Numbered from the stretch's first letter, positions 52,701-63,905 are shown. The stretch: 64,000 nt of DNA from Chondrus crispus (GCF_000350225.1 NW_005179026.1:248001-312000), one strand, 5' to 3'. Program-made: numbers and translations. The notes: generated from the letters alone by a model not told the origin.

Positions 52701-54300
52701 CGAAGAGAGCCGTCTTTTTTCGGTACGAGCACCACCGAAGAAGCCCACTCGGTGCTCGCGGGTTCGATAACCCCTGCGTTCAACATCTTGTTGACCTCCT
52801 TCGCGACCATTTCGCACATCGCGGGCCCCTTACGGTAGGGCATCGAGCGTATCGGCTTCGTACCTGGTTCGAGGGGAATGCGGTGCTCCGTTGCTCGGAT
52901 AGTTCCGAGCGCACTGCTCCACAGACTCGAGTGCCTACGGAGCATCTTGAGTACGTGGCCACGGAGCTTGTCATCCTCGATGTATGACAAGTCCTTTCCA
53001 TTTCCCAATTCATCGGTGGATTTTCGGGATCCTTATTCTGTGGGGGTACAGTACCCCCCGCCGTCGGGTGGTATAAAGGTGACCGTTCGTCCGTGTCAAC
53101 CTCTCCGTCACCCGCGGTGGTCTGGTCGCTGGAGTTGGATCGGCCAACTCCCACCCTTTCGACTTGATCGGTCAAGTCGGTCAGGTGTAGCGCGTGCGCA
53201 ATCCCCTCGGCGACCCTCCGTTCGGGCGTGAGGATCGCGAGGGGGTTGCGCTTCGCGTATCCCACGACGGTGTGCTTCGGAAGCCGCCTCTCCCGTCGCG
53301 AGAAGTTCGCAACGATGACATCGAAGGTCTGATTCGGCAGAACCTCTGCGACGCCATTCGTCAACCTCACTCCATGTCGGTGTTGGAGTGAGGGCTTGGG
53401 CTCCAAGAACACGAGGCCCCTCCCCGCGGTTGTCACACGCACTCGGGCTTGTGACATCACGGGGATGGTAACCCAGCGTGCGATTCGGATCGCCTGCGGG
53501 GCCTCCTCGCGTACATCGGGCCGGCTCGTCTGGCGTCCGCGTCGCCTAGTAGGGGGAGCCGGCTCCCCCTTCCCGTCTACGATGGCTACGGAGCCACCGT
53601 GGAGAAGTTCGAGCTTCTGGCCATCTATATCTATGCTGCGTACGTGGGCATCGATGAACGCGGTCCCAAGTAGGACGGGAACAGCGAGCTGTTCGGCCAC
53701 TACGAAAGGCATGCGGAACGTCATGTTCCGCAACCTGACAACGAGATGGACGACGGCCGTAAGTCGGAGCGGGTTACTGTTCGCGCCAGCCAGTCGGGGT
53801 AATGGCGCGTCCCGTATCACGTAGCGGGTCCAGTCCGGAGGAAGGTCGGCCTTCGTCACCAAGTTGTACCCCGAACACGTATCGACGGCGATCGTGTGGG
53901 GCTTGAACGCGTTGCCTCCGGTGGCCACGGAGCCCAAGACGTTATATATTTTTGACGTCATGAGGCACACGAGGCCATCGACTATCTTAGGCGCGACCTT
54001 ATCGGTCAGGTCGTTCCGTCGGGGCTTTCGCTTTCGGTGTTGACCCCTCTTGCGCTTTCTTCTACGCGTTTCTTGGGGCGTCCGCGGCTCGGTGACGCCC
54101 CCTCGAGTGCTCGGGTCCATACGCGGAGGACCGTTCGTCGGTGGGCCTTGGCTCATGGAAGCTAGGAGATCGAGGGGCTCCTTTCGGTCTTCATTACTTC
54201 CCTCGTGTTCGCTCAGCATCACCGGGGTTGACGGTGTCCCGGCGGTGCTCTCCTCCAGCGTCGGGCTTACGGAGGCCTCGACGCTCCCGTTCTCCTGCAT
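49727..54300 (-). pseudogene. pol: pol region of Gypsy-1 copy B
   Basis: Read from 54300 downward: protease with AVDTCSGYNLV near 53870; reverse transcriptase with LVYLDDVIVFS near 52390; RNase H (IDTDASAYQLGC near 51930); integrase with a zinc-finger region near 50900, AIDILGP near 50800, SDNGPQF near 50620 and HPQTNGQVERYN near 50530; and a chromodomain (VVERLLKHRVVEDGTTEFLIKWADYDEPTW in part) near 49850-49930. It is spread over more than one frame with few breaks. As in copy A, I cannot tell programmed frame changes from decay. Confidence 0.9.
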
Positions 54301-54446
54301 TGGCGCCGCAGGAGTTCCCGTGCTCGCTCCAGCACACGGGGGATGTATTATCGGACAATACCCCCCGTGTCCTTGGCCCGCACGCGGGGTCCGGTCTAGT
54401 TCGTAGGGATAAGACGGCTCACGCGACCGCGTGTACGTAACCGTCT

Positions 54447-57182
54447 TTACCCTTTTTTCGAACTACCGGTGCTATCTGAGCTACGTTCCTGGCCATCGGT
54501 GGCCAGGTCTTCTTCGGGTCCTTGGCCGTGTGGGTCGGGACGAATCCCCCACCGCGGCCGCGCGACGTCAGTGAAGTATTCGGGTACTTCCTGACCTTGG
54601 CCTGTGACGTCCGGTCGTCGCAAGATATGGGGGACGAGACGAGTCGGGTCTCCTTCGCGCCCCTCCGTGGGTAGAGGATACGGGTCCTCTACCCAATCCT
54701 GCAGGTACATGATCGCGTTTTGTACCTGTTGGGGTAACGGAGAACGGTCTCGGTCCCCTCTCCCCCCTTGACGGGGATACCTTGTGTCCGACGGGCGGTA
54801 ATCCGGTCGATCACGACGATCGAGTTCGTTACGACGATACCCGCCTCCGCGTGAGGCGAAGCGTGTGCCCCCACCCGAACGATTCGGGAAACCTTGACGC
54901 GGGGGGCGGCCCTCGCCGACCGAATGCCGGAGGAGATTACGCGCGCCGGGGCGTGTCTCCATCTGGTAGCGGTAGTTCCTGTACGCCGTGAACATTCGTT
55001 GTTCCGGCGACAGGAACGGGCACGCGTACATGGCGTGTCCGTACGTACGGCATAGCCAGCACACGTACGCGCTGCCATCCGTTGAGGCGAAGGTCGCTGC
55101 GTGCCGCGCCTCCTCATCGGTGAGGAGGGGTACGCGAGGGGTTTCAGCTCCTGCATCTCGACTCGAGATGTCGAGCTCTGCGACCCGGGGATCCGTACCC
55201 CTTGCCACTCTTGGAGTGGCCGCGAAGGCGGTCGCGTAACTGGATGTCGTTCCGGTCGACATCGGTGAGAGGGGTCGTCCCCCCACGGGTCCTACTCCTT
55301 GCGTAATGAGGACAGGGTCGGCCTGCCACTCATCCTCCCCGATGTGGAGGGTCGTAGCGGGCGAACTTGTGGCGGCGGACTTCGTAGTCCTGCCAGCCCT
55401 CCCTGCCGGTTTCGTATCCGGCAGGGGTAAACCGCGCCGAGCGCGGTACGTCGTGCCTTCCGCCGTGGCGATACGGCGGATGGTTGGAAGATCGGTCTTC
55501 TGGCGGCTCGGCAGCCGCTGTACGGTTTCGGAAACTGCGGCGCGGGTCGCCGGTGCCAGTCCCCGCACGAAGTAGTGCGCGAGGGACTGTTCAGAGAACA
55601 CCGCCGTGCATCGGAACGCGGCAGTTTCGAGCCGGTCCGCGAACGTGCTCTCCGTTTCATGAGATTGCTGTCGCGCCATCGCGACAGCGTCGTACGCTTC
55701 ACCTAACACGTTGTCGGTTAGGTAGCGTTTCAGGAACTGGTTCACGAGCCCCGGCCAGCTCACATCGTCGTGTAGCTGGCCGGCGCAGAGGCCACGCATT
55801 GTATAACTCGTATACAGGCGCTCCGCGTCGCGCTCTAGGAAGTGCGCGAGGACTCGTACGGCAACACCTTCGGTAAGGTGTTGCGAGTTGAAGGTTATTC
55901 GGACATCCTTCAAGAACGGTAGGAGCTGGATCGGTTCCGAACCGTCAAAGCTCCTCATCGTAGGTCGGATCCCACGGCAGCGTTGAACGTACTTCGCGAT
56001 CCGTCCCGCGTCACCCGAGGTAACGAGCCTCGAGGTGTTATCCAGCCGGTACATACGATATTCAGCGACGGCGCTGAACTCTTGGATCATCGTATGTACC
56101 GGCTGGAGTCCGGGTTCGGCGGGACCCAGCGTGCCGAAGGGGGTTACGGGTAGCGTACGGACGTGTACCGGACCTGGATGCTCGGCGCAGTTCGCCGGCG
56201 GGTAGCCGCCCCAGCGGGGATCGACAGAGTACGTCGGTACTCCGGATCCGCGGGCGGCTCCTCCACGGTCAGGGTCGTCGCGATACGATACGCGTTCCAT
56301 CTGCCGCCTACTTTCGGGGATAGGCGGCAATGCTTGGGTCTCAGACGCGTAATTCGCGCCTGTCGGAAGGCGGTTGCCTTCCGCGGTTCGGCTGGTGTCG
56401 GCACCAGCCGGTCCCCAACGGTCCGGAGCGACGGCGCTCGGAGGTACGGTACCACCGGGCCCCCTCGTGGGGGCACCGGGCAGCCTTGCAGCCATGGTCC
56501 GTTCCATGTCACGAGCACGCCGACGCGTGGCGTTGAGCTCGGCGGAGAGGTGCGCGAACGCACCCAACTGTTCCGCGGACGGGGAGGATCGGTCCTCAGG
56601 TCGTCTTGTAGGGGTCGGCCCCTCGGGACGACCTTGCCCGGATGGTCCGGGCGATACGAGACGCGAGTCTTCGACGAGCACTATCCGCGAGTGTAACTCG
56701 TCGATAAGTGCTCGGAGATTCTCTAAGGACTGCGTCACTCTATCGAACCTCCCTTCACGCAGGGAGCGGAGCTCGGCCATACATCGAGTGTATACATGGT
56801 CCGATACATCGATCCGAAGGGAAGTACGGACTTCCTCGATGTATTCGGCTATGCGTTCGAACATCGCCGCCGCTCTTTCCTCGGAGGATCCGAGCGACGG
56901 TTCGCGGTCACGAGAACCTGCGTCGCTGTCGCCCGACGGGGCGGATGGGGATCGCACAGCGTCCGGACTCTGATCCGCCGCTTCGGAGTGCATCGAGGGC
57001 TCGTACTCCTGGCTCATCTCAACGCGTTCGGACGCGGAGGGCCTAAGAGGTCTTCTCGGAGAACGTACTCCGGGGTCTTCTAGGTCGGGAGACCACTGTA
57101 GTATAACACCCCCAACGGAGAGGGGTGTATACTCTGCTCGACGTAGACCCATACGAGGGGCGAGAAGACGGGGAGAACACAC
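54447..57182 (-). CDS. gag: Gag of Gypsy-1 copy B
   Basis: An open frame of up to 911 residues. It begins at an ATG inside the 5' LTR (57180-57182), crosses the LTR end and the primer-binding site (read QWSPDLE), and continues as the Gag body. MSQEYEPSMHSEA near 57020 is a possible later start. The body has a helical region with LRSLREGRFDRV, a capsid-like core, and one CCHC zinc knuckle CWLCRTYGHAMYAC near 55020-55065. An Arg/Gly-rich tail follows. The frame has no interruption. It is the reference for copies A and C in this window. Confidence 0.9.
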   Translation of the reverse strand: MCSPRLLAPRMGLRRAEYTPLSVGGVILQWSPDLEDPGVRSPRRPLRPSASERVEMSQEYEPSMHSEAADQSPDAVRSPSAPSGDSDAGSRDREPSLGSSEERAAAMFERIAEYIEEVRTSLRIDVSDHVYTRCMAELRSLREGRFDRVTQSLENLRALIDELHSRIVLVEDSRLVSPGPSGQGRPEGPTPTRRPEDRSSPSAEQLGAFAHLSAELNATRRRARDMERTMAARLPGAPTRGPGGTVPPSAVAPDRWGPAGADTSRTAEGNRLPTGANYASETQALPPIPESRRQMERVSYRDDPDRGGAARGSGVPTYSVDPRWGGYPPANCAEHPGPVHVRTLPVTPFGTLGPAEPGLQPVHTMIQEFSAVAEYRMYRLDNTSRLVTSGDAGRIAKYVQRCRGIRPTMRSFDGSEPIQLLPFLKDVRITFNSQHLTEGVAVRVLAHFLERDAERLYTSYTMRGLCAGQLHDDVSWPGLVNQFLKRYLTDNVLGEAYDAVAMARQQSHETESTFADRLETAAFRCTAVFSEQSLAHYFVRGLAPATRAAVSETVQRLPSRQKTDLPTIRRIATAEGTTYRARRGLPLPDTKPAGRAGRTTKSAATSSPATTLHIGEDEWQADPVLITQGVGPVGGRPLSPMSTGTTSSYATAFAATPRVARGTDPRVAELDISSRDAGAETPRVPLLTDEEARHAATFASTDGSAYVCWLCRTYGHAMYACPFLSPEQRMFTAYRNYRYQMETRPGARNLLRHSVGEGRPPRQGFPNRSGGGTRFASRGGGYRRNELDRRDRPDYRPSDTRYPRQGGRGDRDRSPLPQQVQNAIMYLQDWVEDPYPLPTEGREGDPTRLVPHILRRPDVTGQGQEVPEYFTDVARPRWGIRPDPHGQGPEEDLATDGQERSSDSTGSSKKG
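57078..57095 (-). other. Primer-binding site, tRNA-Tyr type
   Basis: On the - strand TGGTCTCCCGACCTAGAA follows the 5' LTR after one base. Its complement has the CGGGAGACCA end found in yeast and other eukaryotic tRNA-Tyr. Confidence 0.78.
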
Positions 57183-57703
57183 AGCTAACGAGACAGGGAA
57201 GCGGGCCCTGGTAGCGTGGTAGAGCGGGACGGTCGGGGACGAGCGTACGCGCGGGCCGATCTACGCCTCGACGCCCCGGAGCAGCGCTGGGTAACGTACC
57301 AGCGCTGACGGGCGGAGGCGGATCTAGGCTCGTTCGCGTACGCAGCTGTCCCCCACCCGCTTTGTCCCGGTTAACGCGCGCGAAGGTGGATCGCGCTCGT
57401 TAGTTAAGCTGCAAGCCGGACCTAGGCGGTAGGTCGTGGACAAGTCCGTGCTTGTCTCCCTTCGCCGCCGCCGGTCGCGCTCGTATTTAATGTATACAAT
57501 GCGTCTATCAAAATACTACAGTACCGGTATGCTGTAGTAACTTACTGTAGCGCGGGTCGTCCCGCGCTGTAATGCTGTCAGCCGTCGGGGCTAACAGCAC
57601 ACGTGTGGGACGCGTACTGCGTACACGTGGGGGTACACGTGTGCGCGCGTGTGGTTCGTATTGATCTGATCTAAATCTAATCGCGAACCGCCGTTATGCC
57701 ACA
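57097..57703 (-). repeat. 5' LTR of copy B
   Basis: 607 bases, read on the - strand from TGTGGCATAACGG to TTATACTACA. It differs from the 3' LTR at about four places. Confidence 0.93.
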
Positions 57704-60170
57704 CCAATCCAACAACCTCCTCCTCGAGGCCTGATTTTTCCTTTAGAGACGGGGAACGGGGCTGAGCCCCGGGCACAGTACGTCGACCCTGTGCCTCTCT
57801 CGACTCATGCGAGATTCCCCTCTTAAGTTTTCCTGCCGCTGCGGGATTCTTCTCACATCCGACGGCGCGGGCCCCGCGGTGGGCCCTCTGAAGGGTTGGT
57901 TCGACCTCGGCGTTGAAGCACTCGGCGTGCTCGCCGTCTGAGAATCGAACCAATTCTTGACCTTCAGGTAACTCGTCAATGGTACCCCTAACCTCTCCAT
58001 CGGGGACAACGCCTTATAATTTTCCAAAACTCGGTGCATTTCCCGGAGGGAAAGAATGCACGTTGGCGCGGCGTGGCCCTTTTCATAGCAATGATAGCAC
58101 ACTAGACCGTGCGTCTTGACGGGATACGGCGTCCTAGGTCCTCCACGGGTCGGCGGCCTTCCTTGGCGTTGCGGCCTTCCCATCCAGCCTGGCCTTCGAA
58201 ACGTCGTACCCTTGCCTTCCATCGGAATGCGCGGCACCGGCGTGTAGCCGCGCCCCCGAAACATCATCACGGGATCTGTGGGCTCTGAAAACGACTCCGT
58301 CGTGTATGCAGGCGTCCGTAAAGTTGACGACCCGCTGTCCCCGTAGTCCTCGTGTCCGTAGCGCTCCAATGGCTCAATGAACTCGCCTTCGGCTACTAAC
58401 GCTCCTTCGTAGTGATTTTTGCTACTTCCATGCGCACCGCGCTCATCTGACGCTGAAATGGACTCGGCTTAATGGACGGCGGCGTGACTTTTGCGACCGG
58501 GATAAGAAGCCCTCGGCTTCTTACCCGCCCTGATCGTCGACGGCGTCTGAATCGTGACCTTCTTGGTCTTCTTGTCCTTAGCGCGGCTCGCCGAGCCATG
58601 TGCCTTCGCGTAATTCACTAGTCTCAAAAACGAAACGTCCCGATTGTCTTGTCGGTATTGAGATACCATCGGCTTGATACTCGAGTCGAGTCCTTCAATA
58701 AACATCGTCATTTGTTCTTCCATCGAATATACGTTTCCACATCGATTGCTTGCGTCCGTCAGACGGATATAAAATTCCATCTCGTCTTCAGACGGTCTTT
58801 GCTGAACTTCTCGCAAAGCGAGCACGGCTTGACGGATCGCCTCGTCGGTTGCGAAACTCCTCAACAACCACTGTACGGCCTCCGGCCAAACGGATATCTT
58901 TCTGTGATGGGCCCTGGCCGTCTGAGACACTGAATTGTACTGTCTCAAGGCGATTCCGCTTAAAAATTCAGGCAACAGGCGGATCGCTTGCCCCTCGTTC
59001 ATTTCTTGAGTATCGAACTCCTGAACTAATTTCGCCAAAAAATCCAACACAAGGACCCCGTCCTCACCTGTGAACGTGTTGTCCTTCTTCACCTTAGGCG
59101 GAATATCTCTCCTGATTTCGCACGGCGGTCCGCCGGGAACTTGACAAATAAGTCTGCGGGTTCCGCAAGCGGTACGTGCGGTACGAAAGTAACTTCTTGA
59201 AGAGGTAGTTGGTCGGATTCAGCTCCTCCAACTCCTCCCATCGCGGCCCGCGCCGCGTTGCGACATCTTCGGGCTCCACGTCCTTGTCTTTCCGCGAGGC
59301 GGACGAAGTGAGTCCGCCTCGTATGGAGGAAATTTTCTTGCTTGACGAAAGTCCGTTTCCGTCTTCTGAACGGCGTTCGGAATCGCCCGAATGATTCGAC
59401 GAACCGCCGTTACCATCTTCGGAGGGACCAAGCGACTCCGACTGTGAGTCGCGGTTCTCCGGATCGTCAATACAGTGACCCTTGCTTGTACGTCGCTTGT
59501 CCTTCTTCGAGGGCTTCGACTTGGAACTCCGCTGCCGGGCGGGCTTGTCCTTCTTCGACCGACGGTCGCCCTCTCTACCCGAAGGGAGCAGCTCGTCGTC
59601 CGATCCTTGCGGAGCTTGATCTGCGGCCTGCTCAAGGTCCTTGAGACGTTGCGCGGCGCGATCGAATCGGTCATCGATGCTCGTTCTAAATTTTCCCAAG
59701 GACTCCAAGGCTTGATTCGTGTCGCGCCTGGCGTCCTTGACCGAAATTTTCAACGAGGCTAGGACCTCCGGCTCCAGACCGTCGGTCGCCTCACCTCGCT
59801 CCTTCTCGACGAGATCCACTCGAGCCGACAGCTCTCCCAAAACGGTGTGGAACTCGGATCCTTGCAACTCCAGTTGCTTCCGGACGAGGGCTAATTCGGC
59901 CTCGAGAATTTTCATCATCTCTTGGCGAATTTCCTCGCCCATCTTCTCGAACCTGTAGGATAGGTTATCCTTGTCGGTTTAGATCCCTGTCGGGGATTTT
60001 TGACCTTCGGGATCCGTGGCCGTATTGGCCTGGCTTCGGGTGCGAGGACCTCGCGGGATCCTCGACGCCCTTGCCGATCCGCTTGTACTCGCCCCAGGAC
60101 CGACGTCCCCGGGTGCGCTTGTCGACATCGCTCGTACGAGCGAATCTACACAAAAAAAAGTTACAAACAA
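57704..60170 (-). pseudogene. gag: gag region of Gypsy-2 copy E
   Basis: Same parts as in copy D: MSTSAPGDVGPG start near 60130, ELALVRKQLELQG coiled-coil start near 59900, a charged linker, a capsid-like core near 58600-59050 and the zinc knuckle CYHCYEKGHAAPTC near 58060-58100. It is cut from its pol by the insertion of copy B at 57703. A few breaks are present. Confidence 0.85.
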
Positions 60171-60226
60171 AAAAAATAAAAAAAGACTCCGTTACCCAGA
60201 CACTTCCTTGTCGTGGATAAAACAAT

Positions 60227-60244
60227 TTCTAGGTCGGGAGACCA
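60227..60244 (-). other. Primer-binding site of copy E, tRNA-Tyr type
   Basis: Same 18 bases as in the other copies, four bases inside the LTR on the - strand. Confidence 0.75.
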
Positions 60245-60248
60245 CTTT

Positions 60249-61187
60249 TGTAGTGCAATGCGCCTGTTAGGCAGAGACCAAGGTCCGACGGTCCAACACA
60301 AACAACAGCAACAAAAACAACAACTGCCAACGGCACAGCCCTACGGAGTGTTCGAAGCTCCCTGTCCTCTTTAAGCGGGTTTGCGGCCCGCAGTAGCTCA
60401 GATCCCTGATAGGGGGGGAGCAAAGAGAAGGGCCCAGCCCGGGATCGGTAAATGGTGGTAGAGCTTTGTAAAGGCGACTGCTCGACGAGTTCGGAGGGGT
60501 GTTTAGGTAAACCTGGTCCGATGGGTCGTAAATCCAATGCTCGAAGAGCGCCTTGTACACCTTATACCCTTGATAAGGTCTTCGACGGGGACATCGCAAC
60601 GTAGCCCGTCGGGAAAGAAGAAAACGTTGCAGCGCTAGCCCGTCGTACTGCCCGATGGCAAAGTACCAACAACGGATCGGTCGCAACCAGATTCTGATGG
60701 AACCAACACTGAGAAAAGCATTACTGGTGCACCAACACAGAAGCCCGATGGCAAATGACGTCACGTTGCGGATCGCAATCCTACAAGGTGGGACCAACTC
60801 AAGATTAAGGGAAATTAGGATAGGGAAGTAAAGGAAAATTGATAAGGAAAAAGGGGACCCCCGAGCGCAAAGGATAAAGTAATCTGTAGTTAAACGGAAT
60901 GTCTTGTAAAAGACGGACTTCAACCAAGGCGATATCAGGCTCTGGCAACTCGGGTTACCTTTACTGACTTGGTCGTCAGAGGGCTAAGGTATATATCGCC
61001 CCGCCAGAGCCACTACAGTAGCTCTCGGCGCTAGATCTTAGATCTAATGTAATGTTAAATAACTAATATGCAACTAATTAAAATTAATAATTAAAATAAT
61101 AAAGTGAAATGATTTCCACTTTTGCTTATCATACCCCATCATTTTCATTTCTTTTCACCCCCCTTTTCAGGTGCGTATTGCACTACA
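60249..61187 (-). repeat. 5' LTR of Gypsy-2 copy E
   Basis: About 939 bases with ends TGTAGTGCAATACGC and CATTGCACTACA on the - strand. A TATA box (60990-60996) has a TACTGTA-core palindrome just upstream of it on the - strand. It is about 96-97 per cent identical to 36560-37627 apart from the extra segment there. Confidence 0.88.
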
Positions 61188-61831
61188 TTCCGCCTGTTCC
61201 CCCTCTGAGTTTGGCGCGTCAAGACCCTATTCCCCCTTCCGCGAAGCCACAGCTCGTCTTATCGCCGGGGGACATCTTGGCCATTCCCGGCCTGGCTCGT
61301 GCCCTCGGGACCTCGTCTCGTCGGGTTTGGAAGGTTGGCGGGTTGTTGAGCACCCTCGCCAGCTGGTATCTTACGCGCAGCGACGAAGCACGCCGGATCA
61401 ATGCGGAGCGGGAGGTCCACGCGACGGACCTCCGCCGAGCTCAAGGAGCCTTAGACAATTTGCGTGAATCGTCCCGTCGGCAGTCGGAGGCTCTCAAGCG
61501 TGCTCTGGCGGATCGCGACCAATACCGTTGCGAACGAGACGATCTCCGTGTCGCGGCACAACGAGGGTTCGCGACACCCCGTCACATTGGGGCGTCTGCA
61601 TCGCTCCCCGCCGTGCGGGATCCTTATGCCCAACCGGGATACGAAACCCTCCGTGCCGAGGGTGGTGGCTTCACTCATGACGCGTCGGCCCACGTTTGGC
61701 CGCGGCACAGCGAGGTCACTATGCCGTCGTTGGAGGAGCTCGGGTCGGAGGTGCCCCGGCACCCGAGCTACTGTCCCCAGCCTTCCCACGTTTCTGGTCC
61801 GGCAGGGGCTACTGATGGCACGAGCCATTAG
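61188..61831 (+). pseudogene. Antisense ORF of Gypsy-1 copy F, C-terminal part
   Basis: The fragment reads PPVPPLSLARQ and continues through a coiled coil (ADRDQYRCERDDLR) to a tail HSEVTMPSLEEL...HPSYCPQPS. It matches residues from about 655 to the end in copy B and retains an open frame to its stop. The N-terminal part is absent because the Gypsy-2 LTR joins here. Confidence 0.8.
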
Positions 61832-63700
61832 TCGTGCGGCCCTGCTATACCTCGAGGTTCCTTCCTCGACTCGTGCTTTCCCGTAAAGTCGATAGATCCT
61901 TTTTCCTTACTTGGCGTCGGTCCGTGATGTCGCTCACCGACGGACCGTCTGACTCTTCCTTCCTCCCCCGTTTTTTCTTCTTCGCGTTCCGGCCTTGGAA
62001 CCCCACCCCGTTCGATGGGGCGAGCGAGGGGTGTGAGGTCGGAAATCGAGGGTCCCCTTCACGTCACGTACGCTCCGCGGCCCTCACCCCGTTTTTCAGT
62101 ACACAACTGTTGTGTTAAACGAAAAACACGTCAGGGTGCAAAGAGGACCCCTTACGTTTGCCGAAAATGCGCCCTGTCCCACGTGGGGATTTTCCTCCTT
62201 CCGCGCGGTCTTCCCTACGCGACTGCCGTACGCATCGTCGAGGCACGGTGGCAGGGCGTCGCAGAGACTCGTGGGTGATCGGACCACCCGGCTTCCGTAC
62301 GTTTAGTCGTAAAGGACCCTCTTGTTCGTTAAAGAGTCTTTCAGCGTGTCCGCGGTTTTGCCGCACTCCTCGAAATATTACGCGAGCGGGCTGTCACAAG
62401 ATATGGTAGCCATCGCAATTGCTCGATAGTTCAGGGAAGACAGTAGTGCACTTCGCTTCTCGTCTCGCTCGCGTGCCCCATACGAGCGCGTCCGGGTGTG
62501 TCGTTGGGTCGGAGGCAGGGCGAACGTCCCTCCTCCATCTTCTTGACCTTCTTCCTTGTCGGCGAGGGGAGGTAGGACTCCCCTGATATGTCATCGCGAG
62601 AAAAGTGGCATCTGCCCTCCATTTTTTTTCTATCCACGCCGGCGGCCGGTACATCGTCCGACCGCACCTCGTATCGCCACGTCGGCCGCCGTCCGGGCTT
62701 ACACGGAACCTCCTATCCTCCTCTTTGTTTTTGTCCCCTTCCGCCCCTTTCGGCCTTAACTCATCTCGTAGCGCGGTGTATGCGTCTCGTATTCCCATGC
62801 CCGACTTTGTCGATGAGCGGGGCATCGGCGCGGCCACCTCTGCGCATAGCCCCACCGATTTTTTTCTTCTGCGTCATAGTTTCCTTCCGGTAGATGTCTG
62901 TCTCAAGATCGCGTCGAGCGCGTCGACGAGCTCACAGAAGTGCTTCATAGTCGTCGTGCACGCTCTGCGTCCTGTGAGCGCGTAATTCACACCGTTGCGC
63001 GGGATCAATTCGAGCCCAGGCGTCGCGAGCTTGCGGAAGATCGTTTTACCGGCGGGTTCGACATCCGCCGGTTCATCGCCTGCTTGGTTTGTGACAACGT
63101 CGAGGGGCCTTTCCGTACTGCCCTCCCGTACGGTTCCGTCAATCCGCGCGCTCTACGGCGTCGCCGTTCGACCCGACTCGAGTGTCGCGCAGGTGTCATA
63201 CTCCATCTCGCCGTGAGCCGCGGCGTTGCATCCTTGGTCCGCGCAGCACCCGGGCGCGGCGCACAATGTTTTTGATCTCTGTGCATGCGCTCGCGGTAAA
63301 CAAACGTTAGATAGAAGTTTAGAGGGGGGTTGGGTTGTGTGTGCGTCGCGAGGAGTCGCGTCCCTGGCGCGCTGGTGTCACCATCGCGGTCTCTTTGTGG
63401 CCCTCACGATTCGTTCCCGTACTCTGCTGGGAGGTGGTCGCGGCGTGAGGCGGACGCCCGCGAGCCCTCCGACTCCAAGGAAGAAAATCCGGCCGACGTT
63501 TCGGGACCCGGAGTCGGTCGCGCGCCCGGTGGTTAGGTAAATTGCGACAGCTTCGTCGTAAGCCGCTTGGGCGGCGCGAGCGCGACTGTGTCGGGGTATT
63601 CGCCTGGGGGAGGAGTCAGGGCCCGCTCCGGTGCCCTGTCAGTGCGGGGTGGCTCTTACCCCCGCGAAGGGCAGCTTGCTCCGCGCGCTGACCTTCGCTG
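61832..63700. other. Noncoding tract of copy F
   Basis: No credible gene; the frames are short and unlike anything known. It corresponds in position to 47868-48900 of copy B but does not align with it by eye, so this part evolves fast. A few short CCCC...GGGG hairpins occur, for example near 61996. Confidence 0.5.
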
Positions 63701-63709
63701 TCCCATTGC

Positions 63710-63905
63710 GTGTCGTTCCTGTCGACACTTGTCCTGTCGGTCGTATGAGCACGTGCGCACGTGCGCACGTGCGTCTTGCCCCACTGTACGTCACCCCTTT
63801 TTTTGATTATTTCCGGAGGCGGCGGCGGTTTGGCATACAGTGTCATTTGGACTATATTTTCCCCATATTTTTGGTACGTTCCCCAAAATAATTTTGGGTA
63901 CGTGG
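63710..63905. promoter_or_regulatory. Conserved palindromic noncoding block, copy F
   Basis: Same order of motifs as in copy B: CTTGTCCTGTCGGTCGTATG, overlapping GCACGTGC palindromes (63750-63772), TTTTTTTGATTATTTCCGGA, TTGGCATACAGTGTCATT and CCCAAAATAATTTTGGG, which is a perfect palindrome here. Confidence 0.6.

Larger units (their letters stand above)
44664..57703 (-). mobile_element. Gypsy-1 copy B, complete 13-kb Ty3/Gypsy element with antisense gene
   Basis: Both LTRs, a primer-binding site, gag, pol, a noncoding tract, the antisense ORF and a polypurine tract are all present. A perfect 5-base target duplication CCAAT flanks it. The two LTRs (608 and 607 bases) differ at about four places, roughly 0.7 per cent, so insertion was recent. 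The element looks nearly whole with few breaks. It lies inside Gypsy-2 copy E. Confidence 0.93.
36560..61187 (-). mobile_element. Gypsy-2 copy E, interrupted by Gypsy-1 copies C and B
   Basis: Read from right to left: 5' LTR (60249-61187), primer-binding site, gag (to 57704), insertion of copy B (44664-57703), then pol (44658 down to 40869), insertion or junction with copy C (39043-40868), a 3' region (37628-39042) and a candidate 3' LTR (36560-37627). The two LTRs have the same orientation and are about 96-97 per cent alike apart from an extra segment of about 130 bases in the left one. That fits one element older than copy B. The link between 39042 and 36560 is inference. The flanks do not match as a target duplication. 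Several breaks are present. Confidence 0.7.

Noticed and set aside
62556-62985. Overlapping frames with hydrophobic runs in the copy F noncoding tract
   Set aside because: Three overlapping frames of similar length, with no counterpart at the same place in copy B, indicate chance.
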